DNA from: Mimachlamys varia
Taxonomy: Eukaryota > Mollusca > Bivalvia > Pectinida > Pectinidae
Direction of reading: 5' to 3'
DNA length: 64,000 bases
Assembly: GCA_947623455.1 (NCBI GenBank)
Contig: OX392536.1
Location: forward strand, 12,395,282-12,459,281
Of this stretch, positions 34,905 through 45,540 are shown one piece after another. Numbering within the stretch: position 1 is the first letter of the stretch; every line of letters starts with the position of its first letter. A program made the position numbers and the translations under genes. The notes under the pieces were generated by a model, which was not told the origin of the DNA, did no database searches, and saw only the letters and a list, made by a program, of their open reading frames with translations.

Positions 34905-35260
34905 ACTGAAAAGAAGCCTAAGCTGATACAGGCTTAAAGTTTGACAATCTACCAGGTACAGCTCCTAGGCCGATACAGGCTTAAAGTCTGACAATCTACC
35001 AACTGTACCATGTACAGTTCTTAGGCTGATACAGGCTTAAAGTCTGACAATCCACCAACTGTACCAGGTACAGCTCCTAGGCTGATACAGGCTTAAAGTC
35101 TGACAATCTACAAACTGTACCAGGTACAGTTCTTAGGCTGATACAGGCTTAAAGTCTGACACTCTACCAACTGTACCAGGTACAGCTCCTAGGCTGATAA
35201 GGCTTAAAGTCTGACAATCTACCAATTGTACCAGGTACAGCTACTAGGCGATCTCTAGGT
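34905..35260. repeat. 56-bp array with a CTGTACC-A-GGTACAG hairpin in each unit
   Basis: About six tandem copies of a unit with CTGATACAGGCTTAAAGTC, TGACAATCTACCAA and CTGTACCAGGTACAG. The last phrase is an inverted repeat around one base. It lies in the e8/e9 intron and I see no similarity to the e8 exon end. Confidence 0.8.
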
Positions 35261-36021
35261 TGTACCTAGTACAGACTTGACACATTTGACTTTTACTACC
35301 TCGAAAGTGAGTTAAGACAATTATTTTAACAAATTTGGTACTTCCTCATCCTAGTATGCTTCGTGGCAATTATCAGTACCCTGTGTCTTTTGGTTATTGA
35401 AAAGACGTTCTTAGATAGTTTAAGACATATGTGGCTTTGACAGTTGGTCAAGATCATTCATTTAGAAGCGTGGTAGTCCTCCACACAAAACTCTACTTGC
35501 CAAAATTAGTATACCAGGTCTTTTCAGAAGTCGCTTGACGAATTCAAGACACTTGAGCTGTGACCTCGATATCAAGGTCAGATCAAGGTCATTCATTGAA
35601 CAAATTTGTTGGCTCACCATCCAAACTTGTCCAAAAGCAGAACACTGGGAATTTTGGTTATTGAGAAGTAGTTTTAAGTTAATTTCAACTAACTTGACCC
35701 CTGTGGCCTTAATAAAGGGTCAAGATCATGCATTTAAACAAACTTAGTAACACTTTGTTTCAGCATGCTACTTGCTAATTATCAGTACACTGGGCCATTG
35801 GGTTTTTCAGATATGAAAACAGCCAATTGTGAAAAAGGAGGAAAACCCATATTTTAAGGGACTTCCTCCTTTTGGATGAAGATTTTTAACCTTGGTTTTT
35901 TTATAAGAATTTGTTTTAATTAAAATACTGACGGCATACACCGAACCATGGCAAAAACTCACTTGTCCTTTGGGCAATGGAGCTGAGCTGAAAACATAAA
36001 ACTGATACGTTTGTGATATAC
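35261..36021. other. Intron e8/e9, remaining part
   Basis: Intron sequence between the 56-bp array and the e8 donor; nothing further recognised. Confidence 0.4.
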
Positions 36022-36175
36022 CTTCAAATCGGAATTGGAGAGAGAGAGGATCAGGCATGTCGGTGAGTGTCTTTGTTTTAAGTTGTGTGTCCTTAACGAC
36101 AATGTCAACCACAGGGGAGTTAAATCTTTCTGCGGTCCGGTCCCAGTTGTATATGTTGTCCTTGGTTACCACAAT
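36022..36175 (-). CDS. Polycystin exon e8: GAIN-like domain, first part
   Basis: The acceptor is GAGTCAG and the donor GAAG|GTATAT follows 36022. The exon is 154 bp, phase 0 in and phase 1 out. It encodes IVVTKDNIYNWDRTAERFNS, then PVVDIVVKDTQLKT and LSLQFRFEG. Alternating hydrophobic strands such as VVDIVV and LSLQFRF fit the beta-sandwich of a GPS-containing (GAIN-like) domain. The final Gly codon is split across the intron to e9. Confidence 0.88.
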
Positions 36176-36370
36176 CTGACTCACCATAGAACAGAATCAA
36201 GTATTAGATTAATCTATCACTCATTATACCTGTTCCTGACTGCTGTGAAGTTTCATGTCACTCTCTCAAGGTTATACAGTTAATGTCTTGATGCTTTCAG
36301 AGTAGGTTACGAACTACATTTATGTGCATCCTGTTAGTACACAGCCCACAATATTATGCTGCGGTTATAC

Positions 36371-37317
36371 TACAGTTGTGGTAACGCACAACGCACAATG
36401 CGTGCGTGTATCGTGCATACATCGTGCACACATCGTTCGCCCATGGTGCGCACAACGGGGTGATGTAAAGATCGTGCGTTTATGTGTGCGATTCTCATCG
36501 CACACACGCACGATTTGGTACAATTAGTCGATAAATATTACGGAATGAAAAGAAATGGAACCCTCTTGTCGAAAAACTATATAAATTCGGATAATGTTTA
36601 TTGGGATTATGTTAATTTTACAATATACATTAAACGGTATTACAGTGACAACGAGACAGTCAAGTGCGGGTTCAAGCTCCATGGTAACAGAACAGGTAAA
36701 TAACATGTCAGAGTCTTCCCTGTCCCGTGTCCGGCGATCCGCTACGTATACGACAGCCATTAACGAGCGACCGTTATGAAAACAAACTGGACTCTTATAA
36801 TTAGTTATTTGAACACTCCGTCCCCTCCCCACCACTGTACCCGTGTTATTACACCTAGACGAGTGTTGTAAGTGCCCCGAGCAAGAGACATCTACATATA
36901 TGGTCTATGTACAGAAATAACTGTAAAAACAGGCAATATTTACCTGAATGAGAACTTGTGAACATGTGTTTAAAGCTTACATGTGTATATTTGGTTAGTT
37001 TCAAAAACTACAAAAAGACTACTCCTAATTTTAAGAAATATATACCAGGTATATAGAAATATCAGTTAATGTATGTAGTTAAAATATAGAAATATGCTTA
37101 TAACGTTTTAACTAGCACGAAGCCGTAAATTAGTGTCAAGGCATTTCTCATTTTACATCAATCACGATTGTCATCGCACAATGTTAGTTTATCGTGCGCC
37201 CACATGTGCGTTAGAAATAATCGCTCAGAATCGCATCTTTTTTACATCATGCATACAACGTTCGCCCATCGTGCGCACATCGCACATCGTGTAACGTTGT
37301 GCGACCCCACAACTGTA
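36371..37317. mobile_element. TIR element rich in CGCACGAT words
   Basis: The ends are TACAGTTGTGG at 36371 and CCACAACTGTA ending at 37317, and further inside both ends have inverted copies of CGCACAACG, CATCGTGCGCAC and ATCGTTCGCCCAT. The middle part is unrelated AT-rich sequence. No transposase is present. It is probably a non-autonomous DNA transposon in the e7/e8 intron. Confidence 0.55.
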
Positions 37318-39643
37318 TGTTCCCGGAGACATCGGCAGCCTCATTTGCCTGGACGTGATGCGCCGTGGGGACAACAGGATGGACAGAACGCGGGAGGACG
37401 GAATGAGCAAACGTGATAGGCCGTGAATGCCGTGCAGGATTAAAAACAATTTGCCACGGCAGTCACGGTGCAGATGAGACAACAATATGCCGTAGTAAAA
37501 CGGGTGAGCGCAACAAAACTTGACAGTACGTAAATGGCCGTAACAAGACTTGGAAACGGTCCTTAGTTGGACGGGGGCATCTGCGATTGTGCGCTGGATA
37601 CACTAAAGAGCTCTTGTGGCATCCGTAGATAGATATGGCGGTGACATCTTCGGTGCGGAGCCCTCTCGTGGTGCCTTATATATGCATATAACCAATTCGC
37701 GCAACCACATGACCTTCTCAACCAGGCAAACACAAAATCTTCATCTTGAGTATTTATAATGTCGTCTTGTCGATATTACAATACATTTTATTACTTTTAG
37801 TACTTTCTATTGGTTCAAACGTGCTCCAAACTGCCCCGGCCCCGCCATATACGTCGCGTCGATACAAAGCCAAAAAGCTTGAAAAACGCACCAGAATGTG
37901 AGAAACGTGAGGGTCTCTGACAGAATGTGCCCGCCCAAAACGGCCCGTTACTGATATCGTGATAGATCGTGCAAAACAGACCCCCATGGTCGCTACGCCG
38001 GTAACATAGTGTAAACGCAGCATACGCTTCCTGGTAGTTCAACTGAATAGCATAACAGTTACTGTAAGTTTGAAGCTGAAAACCAAAATATAGATCCACC
38101 AACGTTATTTTCTAACACTATATTTTGACATCAGTTTATCTCTTAATTGATTATTCAGACTGACAAATGTCACCGTACATGCAGCTTAAGTAAGTGTTAT
38201 AAAAACAATGTACAATTTTACATGTCAGTATATGAAGAACAGCACAAATCACCAACACATGACATGACAAAAATATCAAAACCTTCGCAACTGCCTTTCT
38301 TTAGCATTCCGAATCTTTAAAACCTAAGCTCAGTAACAAAAACATCATACATGCTATATGAAATACAATTGATAATGACTAATTAAAGATATAAACTCAG
38401 GATTTTCCCTGACTCGCAAAAACTTGCATTTTTATTCCCAAAATGGCCAAAGGATTCCCAAAATTGATAAAAATTTACTCTTTATTATGACTGATTTGAG
38501 TCCAAGGACTCTTCAATTTATAAAATTTGAGGGTGCCAGGGAAAACCATGTAAACTAGATTTCGGGATTCTGATATGACATTTTATTACATTTTCACCAG
38601 TGAAATATCGAAAATTATTCATTCTATCAAACTTGGTCAACTTTTGCTGATTTGACCAATCAAAACACAGCTTAAAAACTAGCTTGGTAAAAACTTCAAA
38701 CTTCCTTTCTGTTCAAATACTGGTTAGCCTAACGATACGGAAGCCTCATTTTACTGCACATAATTATCAGACCTGTCACCTCAATTGGGAAATTTTATTC
38801 TGTAAAAACCCAGCGTTTAATTCTTGAATTAACTTTCATTTTAAGGAACCTGTTATACTATGCAAGTCAACAGTTCTATATATTTGATCGGAGGGAACTT
38901 TTGTCAAACGAAACACGCATGCACAGTATCCACAGCGTCTCCAAGTCGCAAAATATAGCCAAAAGTATATTTATAAAATAGCTGGGATGATCTCTGACAG
39001 TGATAGATATAAAGTGTAACTCACACAAGTCTGAATGGCACGGATATTTATCATCTGGATAGCTTAAATGGTGACAAAACAACTCATCCTGCATTCCTAG
39101 ATTCGGCGGTTATCAGCATTGCTTACTGATCTGCGTTGATGACGGGACTTAAGATATTTTACATTATTTCAGTCACATGACATACATATTTGAAATTTGT
39201 AGACAAACACATTCTTCATTAAAATCAATGATTAAAAGAAGTTAGTGACGAGTTTCCACATTTTATTGAAATATTAACAGAGAGGACTATATTTTGTCCA
39301 ATCGAAGTGTCTAGACTTGCTACTGTCAAAAGCATCTATACCAAGTCAACTTGATGTGTTGTTTTGCAACAAAAATGTAATAAACAGAAAATCTAACAGT
39401 ATCTTCAGTAATACGAAATTTATTTCACTCGTTAAATATATTTTGTTATACTAAAGACACTTTTAGATATCCTCTACATATTATCATCTTTCATACAATG
39501 CCATGGTTATATAATTATTATCAATTAAAAGTATAGCAGAATCCCAAGAAATTAAATTGAACCTTGGACTTTCAAGATTACTCACACCTTAAACGTTGAT
39601 AATTTTGTAAAGATATTAAAACAATGTAATTTAAGGGAATCAC
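37318..39643. other. Intron e7/e8, remaining part
   Basis: 37318-38100 is more GC-rich than its surroundings (CTGCCCCGGCCCCGCC near 37829) but has no recognised frame. 38100-39643 is AT-rich. No exon, RNA gene or tandem array is seen. Confidence 0.4.
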
Positions 39644-39907
39644 CTGTGTATAAATAGAAGAGTTATCTCCCCCTGGAACTGATTGTTGGAGTGTTTGAGA
39701 AGAAGGCAGTAGGAGAGCGATGCTTGAGTTGTCTGAAAGAACGCTGAGGCTAAAGTTTGTCTCAGTCGTGTTGTCTATTTGCTGGACTCTGACGGCCATC
39801 ACTGGTGTCTGGATAGTCACAGGCTCGTTGGCCGACTCAATTGTCTCTGTGATAATGTCCACCACCTTCTCCACTGATTTTATCATTTGTAAGCTGTTCT
39901 TTTTTAC
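39644..39907 (-). CDS. Polycystin exon e7: stalk, helix then beta strand
   Basis: The acceptor is ACCATCAG and the donor ACACAG|GTGATT follows 39644. The exon is 264 bp, phase 0 to 0, 88 codons. It starts VKKNSLQMIKSVEKVVDIIT, continues with a strand-rich stretch (PVTIQTPVMAVRVQQIDN, sequons NTTE and NFSL) and ends GGDNSSIYTQ. The 'V..QTP.MAVRVQ' pattern is the usual point in REJ/polycystin proteins where the helical region meets the GAIN-like domain that contains the GPS. Confidence 0.88.
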
Positions 39908-42019
39908 CTGATGGTATAGTTCATACATTTAAGAAATAACCCCCATCTTTTACAGGTTATAATGAAAAAATGTGTGCTCTTTTTTGCCATTATCCGCTTA
40001 AATGGTGTACGCAAAGTGCACAGATATTTTCACTAAAAAATGTGGTTATTTCAAATTCTAAGATAGATATATAATACATTTATAGTTCATCAGCAATACA
40101 ATTTTGTATCAATTATGACAAAAATAAATGGCCTTGCACAAAACACAATATTGTGCAGTAATTTTGTCTCCAAGAAACTTAACCAATCAAAAGTTTAAAT
40201 ACCTAATACCACACCAAACAGAGCGGTATATGACATCATTTTCTCTTATGGCCGATTTTTAGGTTATATTATATAACCTGAAAAAGTTTAGCATTTGGGG
40301 AATTGGTAAAACAAAACTTTTATAAAATACACCACGTTTTTTTTTTTTAAATCAGACACAACTCTGACAAGAGAGCTGTCATGCCCCCTACCCGGCAGAA
40401 AACCTTTAATAGTTTCATTATTTATTGTTAACAATACATCACGATTGGAACAGAGCTGGGAATCCTTTCCATTGCCTGTCAGAAGTTTTCAAACTGATTG
40501 TCAGTAGTTTTGATCAGTGGAACGTGTTCACACAATATTAGGGCAAGGCTCTAGAAAATTTCAGCAGTTTTTTGCTAAAGTTTGGATCGTGACAAACTTT
40601 CATATCAAATAAGGCATGGCATGTGATACTAAAACCATCAGCTGAATCCGACCATTTAATTCAAAATTGATTGCGTTTCCCCATATGTTCATGATAGTCA
40701 TTTTTAAAGAAAGTTAACGAAGGGATTTTGAGCTTCATCGTTTTTGTTTTGTACCAGATAAAGCTCAATATCACTGCCAGATAACACTGACTAACAACAT
40801 CATATACATGAAAACAATTGGTGTAGTCATTAAAATAAAGGCTGAAATTGGCAATTTTCATCCGACAGAGTACTAAAGGAGAGCCAATTACTTATTCTTA
40901 CATTCTAACATTATTCAAAGATTCTCTTATTCCCACGGATACAACATAGTATATTTGGTCGAATTTTTTTTTAGCATTACTCTGATTCTAAGATGATAAA
41001 CGAATAACTTCACAGATGACTGATGCTGCCTTTGGATGGAAATTTAAATTTTATTTCAGGTATTAAGGCTTTCCCTATATTATCTGAATTATATACGTAG
41101 GTGAGCAGAAATATTGAAGTAAACGAATGAGCTGTAGCAGTACTACTGACCTTTTCCAGCTTTTCTTCCTTTGTTTCCTCTGTAATGTCATCAGAAGTGG
41201 TCGTGTTAGTTTCCCTAAGGACTGTTCCTCGGTCCTTTATATATGTCAGAACAGTTCCCATCGATGTCAGTAAATTCCTATCCAACACATATTTCTAACG
41301 TTTTATAACTGCCAATAAGTTTATATTCACTTAAGGTAAAATCTTATAATACGTATATACCTAATGTCATATCAAATAAAGCAAGTCAACATCCATTTCA
41401 ATATACAGCTGTACCACAGAAATCACATACCATAAGATCTACAAGTTTGCTACGTAGTAGATGCATGGAACAAGCTGTCAGATTATGTCGTAAATGCTGA
41501 AACTACTAGAGATTTTGAGATATTGCTAGATAATCACATTAAGGACAATATCTAAAATGATAACTGATAAATTATTTTAATGAGTATATATTTTTATGTA
41601 TAACTTTGCCAGTGACATTTTATTTTGTATGTATAGTGTTATGAACTTAGAGGATTTGAGCCTTCGTCCATTATTTTCCATTTAATCCATTAAAAAGAAA
41701 TCACATACCACTAGATCTACGATAATCATCAAGGATTGCTGTGAATACTGTTTAACTCATTACTTGACTTCTTACGTTGAGGATGTAATATTTTGTTTGG
41801 AAAAGGATTGGGGAAAGAATCAACTACACGAGTCCCATCACTTATACAAATTTGGTTCCCTTCATCCAATAATTGCCAAGACTAAATTTGGAACTTTGCT
41901 TTTGTGTTTCATGGCTAGTACGGATTTACATTACAAGTTGATTGATGGACGATGGATGCTGTACAATGGCATCAGCTCAATTGCCTTTCGGGCAGGTGAA
42001 CAGAAAATGTTAGACTTAC
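39908..42019. other. Introns e6/e7 and e5/e6
   Basis: Ordinary AT-rich introns on either side of exon e6 (41277-41151). A 20-base phrase (AAATCACATACCA.TAGATCTAC) occurs twice, near 41421 and 41699. No array is present after the donors of e5 or e6, in contrast with e4, e9 and e10. Confidence 0.4.
41151..41277 (-). CDS. Polycystin exon e6: REJ-to-GPS segment
   Basis: The acceptor is TTGGATAG and the donor AAAAG|GTCAGT follows 41151. The exon is 127 bp: one base completes the codon from e5, then 42 codons end in phase 0. The protein reads NLLTSMGTVLTYIKDRGTVL, then RETNTTTSDDITEETKEEKLEK. The acidic, Thr-rich middle is probably an exposed linker between helices. Confidence 0.85.
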
Positions 42020-42108
42020 GTTGATGTAGACCTTGTCTCAAAGATATCAGCTTTTTCAACGTCATAAAATTTTTCTGTCAGATTTCCAAACACAGCCACT
42101 GCAATCTC
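42020..42108 (-). CDS. Polycystin exon e5: REJ-to-GPS segment
   Basis: The acceptor is TGTTTTAG and the donor CAAC|GTAAGT follows 42020. The exon is 89 bp, entering in phase 0 and leaving with two bases (AC), completed to ACG (Thr) by the first base of e6. It encodes EIAVAVFGNLTEKFYDVEKA, then DIFETRSTS. One sequon (NLT) is present. It is a short connecting exon with no distinct domain. Confidence 0.85.
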
Positions 42109-42319
42109 CTAAAACAAATGAAAACAGAATATGGCAATACTTGCCTGCTTTTTAGATTTCTTTACCCAAAGCTGTGAGACGAAATGTAAATAAGATATAG
42201 GCCAGTTTTGGTCACATTAAGCATCAGGCAAAGACATTTTATCGCATGTCATAATTATAATGGTCCCATCTCAACTCTGACATACTTTTAATTGGGTTAA
42301 CAACAAATGACTGCAAAGT

Positions 42320-42815
42320 ACTGAACCATCCACTAGCTGCGTCATATACAAGTGACTAGATGGTTCACTACTGTTATATACCAGTAGTTGAGTCAGTAAC
42401 AAGTTACTTAGTGGTTCACCACTGCGATATACATCTAGATGAGTCAAATATAAGTGACTAGATGGTCAATCAGTGATATACCTTTAGCAAAGCCAGTTCC
42501 AAGTCACTTGGTGGTTCACCACAGTGTCATACCTCTAGCAAAGTCGGTAACGCGTTACTAGGTCGTTCATTCTGTGACATACCTCTAGTAAAGTCGGTAA
42601 CGGGTTACTAGGTGGTTCAGCATGTGACATACCTCTAGTAAAGTCGGTTACGGGTTACTAGGTGGTTCAGCATGTGACATATCTCTAGTAAAGCAGTAAC
42701 GGGTTACTAAGTGGTTCATTATGTTACATTCATCTAGCAAAGCCAATCACAAGTTACTGGGTGGTTCACCACAGTGTCATACCTCTAACTAAGCGAGTCA
42801 CAAGTGCTTAGACAG
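42320..42815 (-). repeat. 50-bp array with GTATG donor-like site after exon e4 (~10 copies)
   Basis: On the minus strand the unit reads CACCTAGTAACCCGTTACCG, then ACTTTACTAGAG|GTATGTCACA. The copies nearest the exon are more diverged. The array begins about 25 bases after the e4 donor. The unit's GTTACCGA..TTTACTAGAG|GTA resembles the exon end GTTACCGA..AACAGGAG|GTA with a one-base gap, a weaker match than for e9 and e10. Confidence 0.8.
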
Positions 42816-42840
42816 AAGTACATAACAATCGATTCTGTAC

Positions 42841-42969
42841 CTCCTGTTTTTCGGTAACCTCCTCCTTCACCTGGACCAGAGTGTCTAGCACTTGGACGAC
42901 CTGGTTAACCACATCAGAATTTGGTTCAATTTCAACATTAAGTAGGGACTGTGTCAACGTCTCGCGTAT
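42841..42969 (-). CDS. Polycystin exon e4: helical REJ-to-GPS segment
   Basis: The acceptor is TTTTCCAG and the donor CAGGAG|GTACAG follows 42841. The exon is 129 bp, phase 0 to 0, 43 codons. It begins IRETLTQSLLNVEIEPNSDV and ends VKEEVTEKQE, an amphipathic helical stretch. The intron that follows starts, about 25 bases after the donor, with a 50-bp tandem array whose units carry a GTATG donor-like site. A weak resemblance of the unit to this exon's 3' end is noted under findings. Confidence 0.85.
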
Positions 42970-42984
42970 CTGGAAAAGAAAAAG

Positions 42985-43860
42985 CTTAAAAAACAAGAGG
43001 TCCATGGGCCTTAACGGTCACCTGAGTTTTGATGTATCAGTACCAAAAGCTTTTGTTGTTGTATCTTAACCAAGTTTGAGCTAGAACACTGATAGGTAAG
43101 CAAGAGTGATGTATATAGGTGTATATATTTTTGTCACTTGAATCCTGGTTTAATTCCAACCAAATTTTCTATATAATATAATAAAATGTTCATCAGTTAA
43201 AATATATAACATTTGATCTTGACCTTTAACCCATTGACTTTGACTTTTAGGTCAGCTAACTCCTTTAATTTTAACCAACTTTGCTTCACAACGTCATAAC
43301 AAAACTTTACAAAGTGGAAAGATATGAAAGAAGTCAAGTGACCTTGACTTTCGATCAGGTGACTCTTTGCTTGATTCTGCCCAACTTAGCTTCACAATGT
43401 CATAACAAAATGCTCAGCAGTAAAAAGCTTCCAAATGTGTCCTTGGCCTTCGACGACACAGTGCCCTTGACCATCGGTTTTGACCTCATTAAGTTTGTTC
43501 CTCTGATAAAGGTCCCTAATTTTACCCCAAAGTTCCTATATAAAGTATTGCAAACTTCAACCTCGAGTCTGATTTTTTAAAATTCTTTACTATTTTAACC
43601 ATTTTTGACCCCACACTCATGCCCCTAAGATGTTATAGCCATATAATCCACAAGTTTGGTCATCTTTGGTAAGGGAAGGTTCTTACCAAATTTCATTCAA
43701 ATTGGTTCAGGAGAAGTTGAAAATGTTAATTGTTTACGAAGTACAACAGACGACACAAGACGACGGACATTAAACGATTACACAGATTTGATACATAGGT
43801 GCCGGCGTACAATCACCAAGATTGCTTTAAAATCGGCTAAATTAGAAATATTACTATAAA
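42985..43860. repeat. CATGGGCCTTAACGGTCA-family dispersed repeat
   Basis: Starts AGAGGTCCATGGGCCTTAAC, then GGTCACCTGAG, and is rich in TGACCTTGACCTTT-type phrases. It ends near GACAACAGACGACACAAGAC. A second copy lies at 57585-58450. Such repeats are widespread in bivalve genomes. Frames inside it are not genes. Confidence 0.55.
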
Positions 43861-44142
43861 TCCTCTGTCTATATCCACAAAGAACCATATAAAAAACTTC
43901 TTCCCGGAATATTTTTTAAAGGAAATGACATAACTTAATGAATAGCTCATTAAGCTCTAACTCAAAAAGTTCATTCACTTTTTTGATTGTGATCGTAAAA
44001 CTTTATGACAAACATCATTTTAGTAATAACAAACATCATTTAGTAAGTTGTGTAGCATACTATTCTCTTCCCGGTTTCCTATACTTATATTCTACCAAAT
44101 AAAACAGTAAAATTCTCCCTGCAAATAACACCCTAAATGTAC

Positions 44143-44255
44143 CTTGATCCTTTGCTGTAGGGCGTCTGCATCACTACTGTGGTTGACAGTGATATCATCA
44201 TTGATAATAATTCCAATAGTTCCAATGGTCTCTATTGTCAGTCCCGATGTTTCAG
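44143..44255 (-). CDS. Polycystin exon e3: helical REJ-to-GPS segment
   Basis: The acceptor is GTTTTAG and the donor CAAG|GTACAT follows 44143. The 113-bp exon starts with two bases of a split codon and ends in phase 0. It encodes ETSGLTIETIGTIGIIIND, then a sequon (NHSS) and DADALQQRIK. The pattern of an 'ETIGTIGIIIND' helix followed by 'ALQQRIKIRETL' across the e4 junction matches the helical part of REJ proteins just after the beta module. It follows the 11-kb e2/e3 intron, the largest in the gene, which holds the long minisatellite complex. Confidence 0.8.
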
Positions 44256-44379
44256 CTAAAACATAGATTGGTAACACGTGAAAAAAAGAGACAATTATAC
44301 TTGCACTACACACTTATATGTCAAAGCAAACATTATTCAGAATGAAATACGTAGACAAACACAAATAACATATCACCAA

Positions 44380-45540
44380 TAATGAAAACAAACATGTCAA
44401 CTATCACCAACAATGACACTTCACCAGTCAACAATCGCCATCAACGAAAACTCACCAGTCAACAATCGCCATCAACGAAAACTCACCAGTCAACAATCAC
44501 CATCAACAAAAACTCACCTGTCAACAATCACTATCAACGAAAACTTACCTGTCAAATAACACCATCAATGAAAACTCACCTGTCAACAATCACCAACAAT
44601 GAAAACTCTCTTGTCAACTATCACCATCAATGAAAACGCACCTGTCAACAATGAAAACTCATCTGTCGTCAATCACCAACAATGAAAACTCACCTGCCAT
44701 CAATCACCATCAATGAAAACTCACCTGTCATCAATCACCAACAATGAAAACTCATCTGTCATCAATCAGAAACAATGAAAACTCACCTGTCATCAATCAC
44801 CAACAATGAAAACTCACCTGTCATCAATCACCATCAATGAAAACTCACCTGTCATCAATCACCAACAATGAAAACTAACCTGTCATCAATCACCAACAAT
44901 GAAAATTCACCTGTCATCAATCACCAACAATGAAAACTCACCTGTCATCAATCACCAACAATGAAAACTCACCTGTCATCAATCACCAACAATTAAAACT
45001 CACCTGTCATCAATCACCAACAATGAAAACTCACCTGTCATCAATCACCAACAATGAAAACTCACCTGTCATCAATCACCAACAATGAAAAACTTACCTG
45101 TTGTCAATCACCAACAATGAAAACTCACCTGTCAACAAACACCAACATAGAAAAACTCACCTGTCGTCAATCACCAGCAATGAAAACTCATCTATCAACA
45201 ATCACAAACAGTGAAAAGTCACCTGTCAAAATCACCAATAGTGCAAATTCACCTGTCATCAATCGCAAATAATGAAAAATCACCTGTCATCAATCACCAA
45301 CAACGGAAATTCATCTATCATTAATCACCAACAATAAAAACTCGCATGTCAACAATCAGAAACAATGAAAACTCGACTGTCAACTATTACCAACAATGAA
45401 AACTCACCTGTCAACTATTACCAACAATGACACTTCACCTGATAACAATCACCAACAATGAAACTTAACTTGTGAATAATCACCAACAATGACACTTAAC
45501 CTATCAATAATCACTAACAATGATACTTTGCCTGTCAAAA
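44380..45540 (-). repeat. 31-bp array with perfect splice-donor consensus
   Basis: On the minus strand the unit is GGTGATTGATGACAG|GTGAGT, then TTTCATTGTT. Each intact unit contains CAG|GTGAGT, the metazoan 5' splice-site consensus. I count at least a dozen copies with CAGGTGAG unchanged and others with one mismatch. It lies in the e2/e3 intron, about 130 bases upstream of the e3 acceptor in transcript order. It grades into the 30-bp array at 45540. Confidence 0.88.

Noticed and set aside
36524..36835. 103-residue frame as a transposase in the TIR element
   Set aside because: No DDE or other recognisable motif, and composition follows the surrounding AT-rich DNA.
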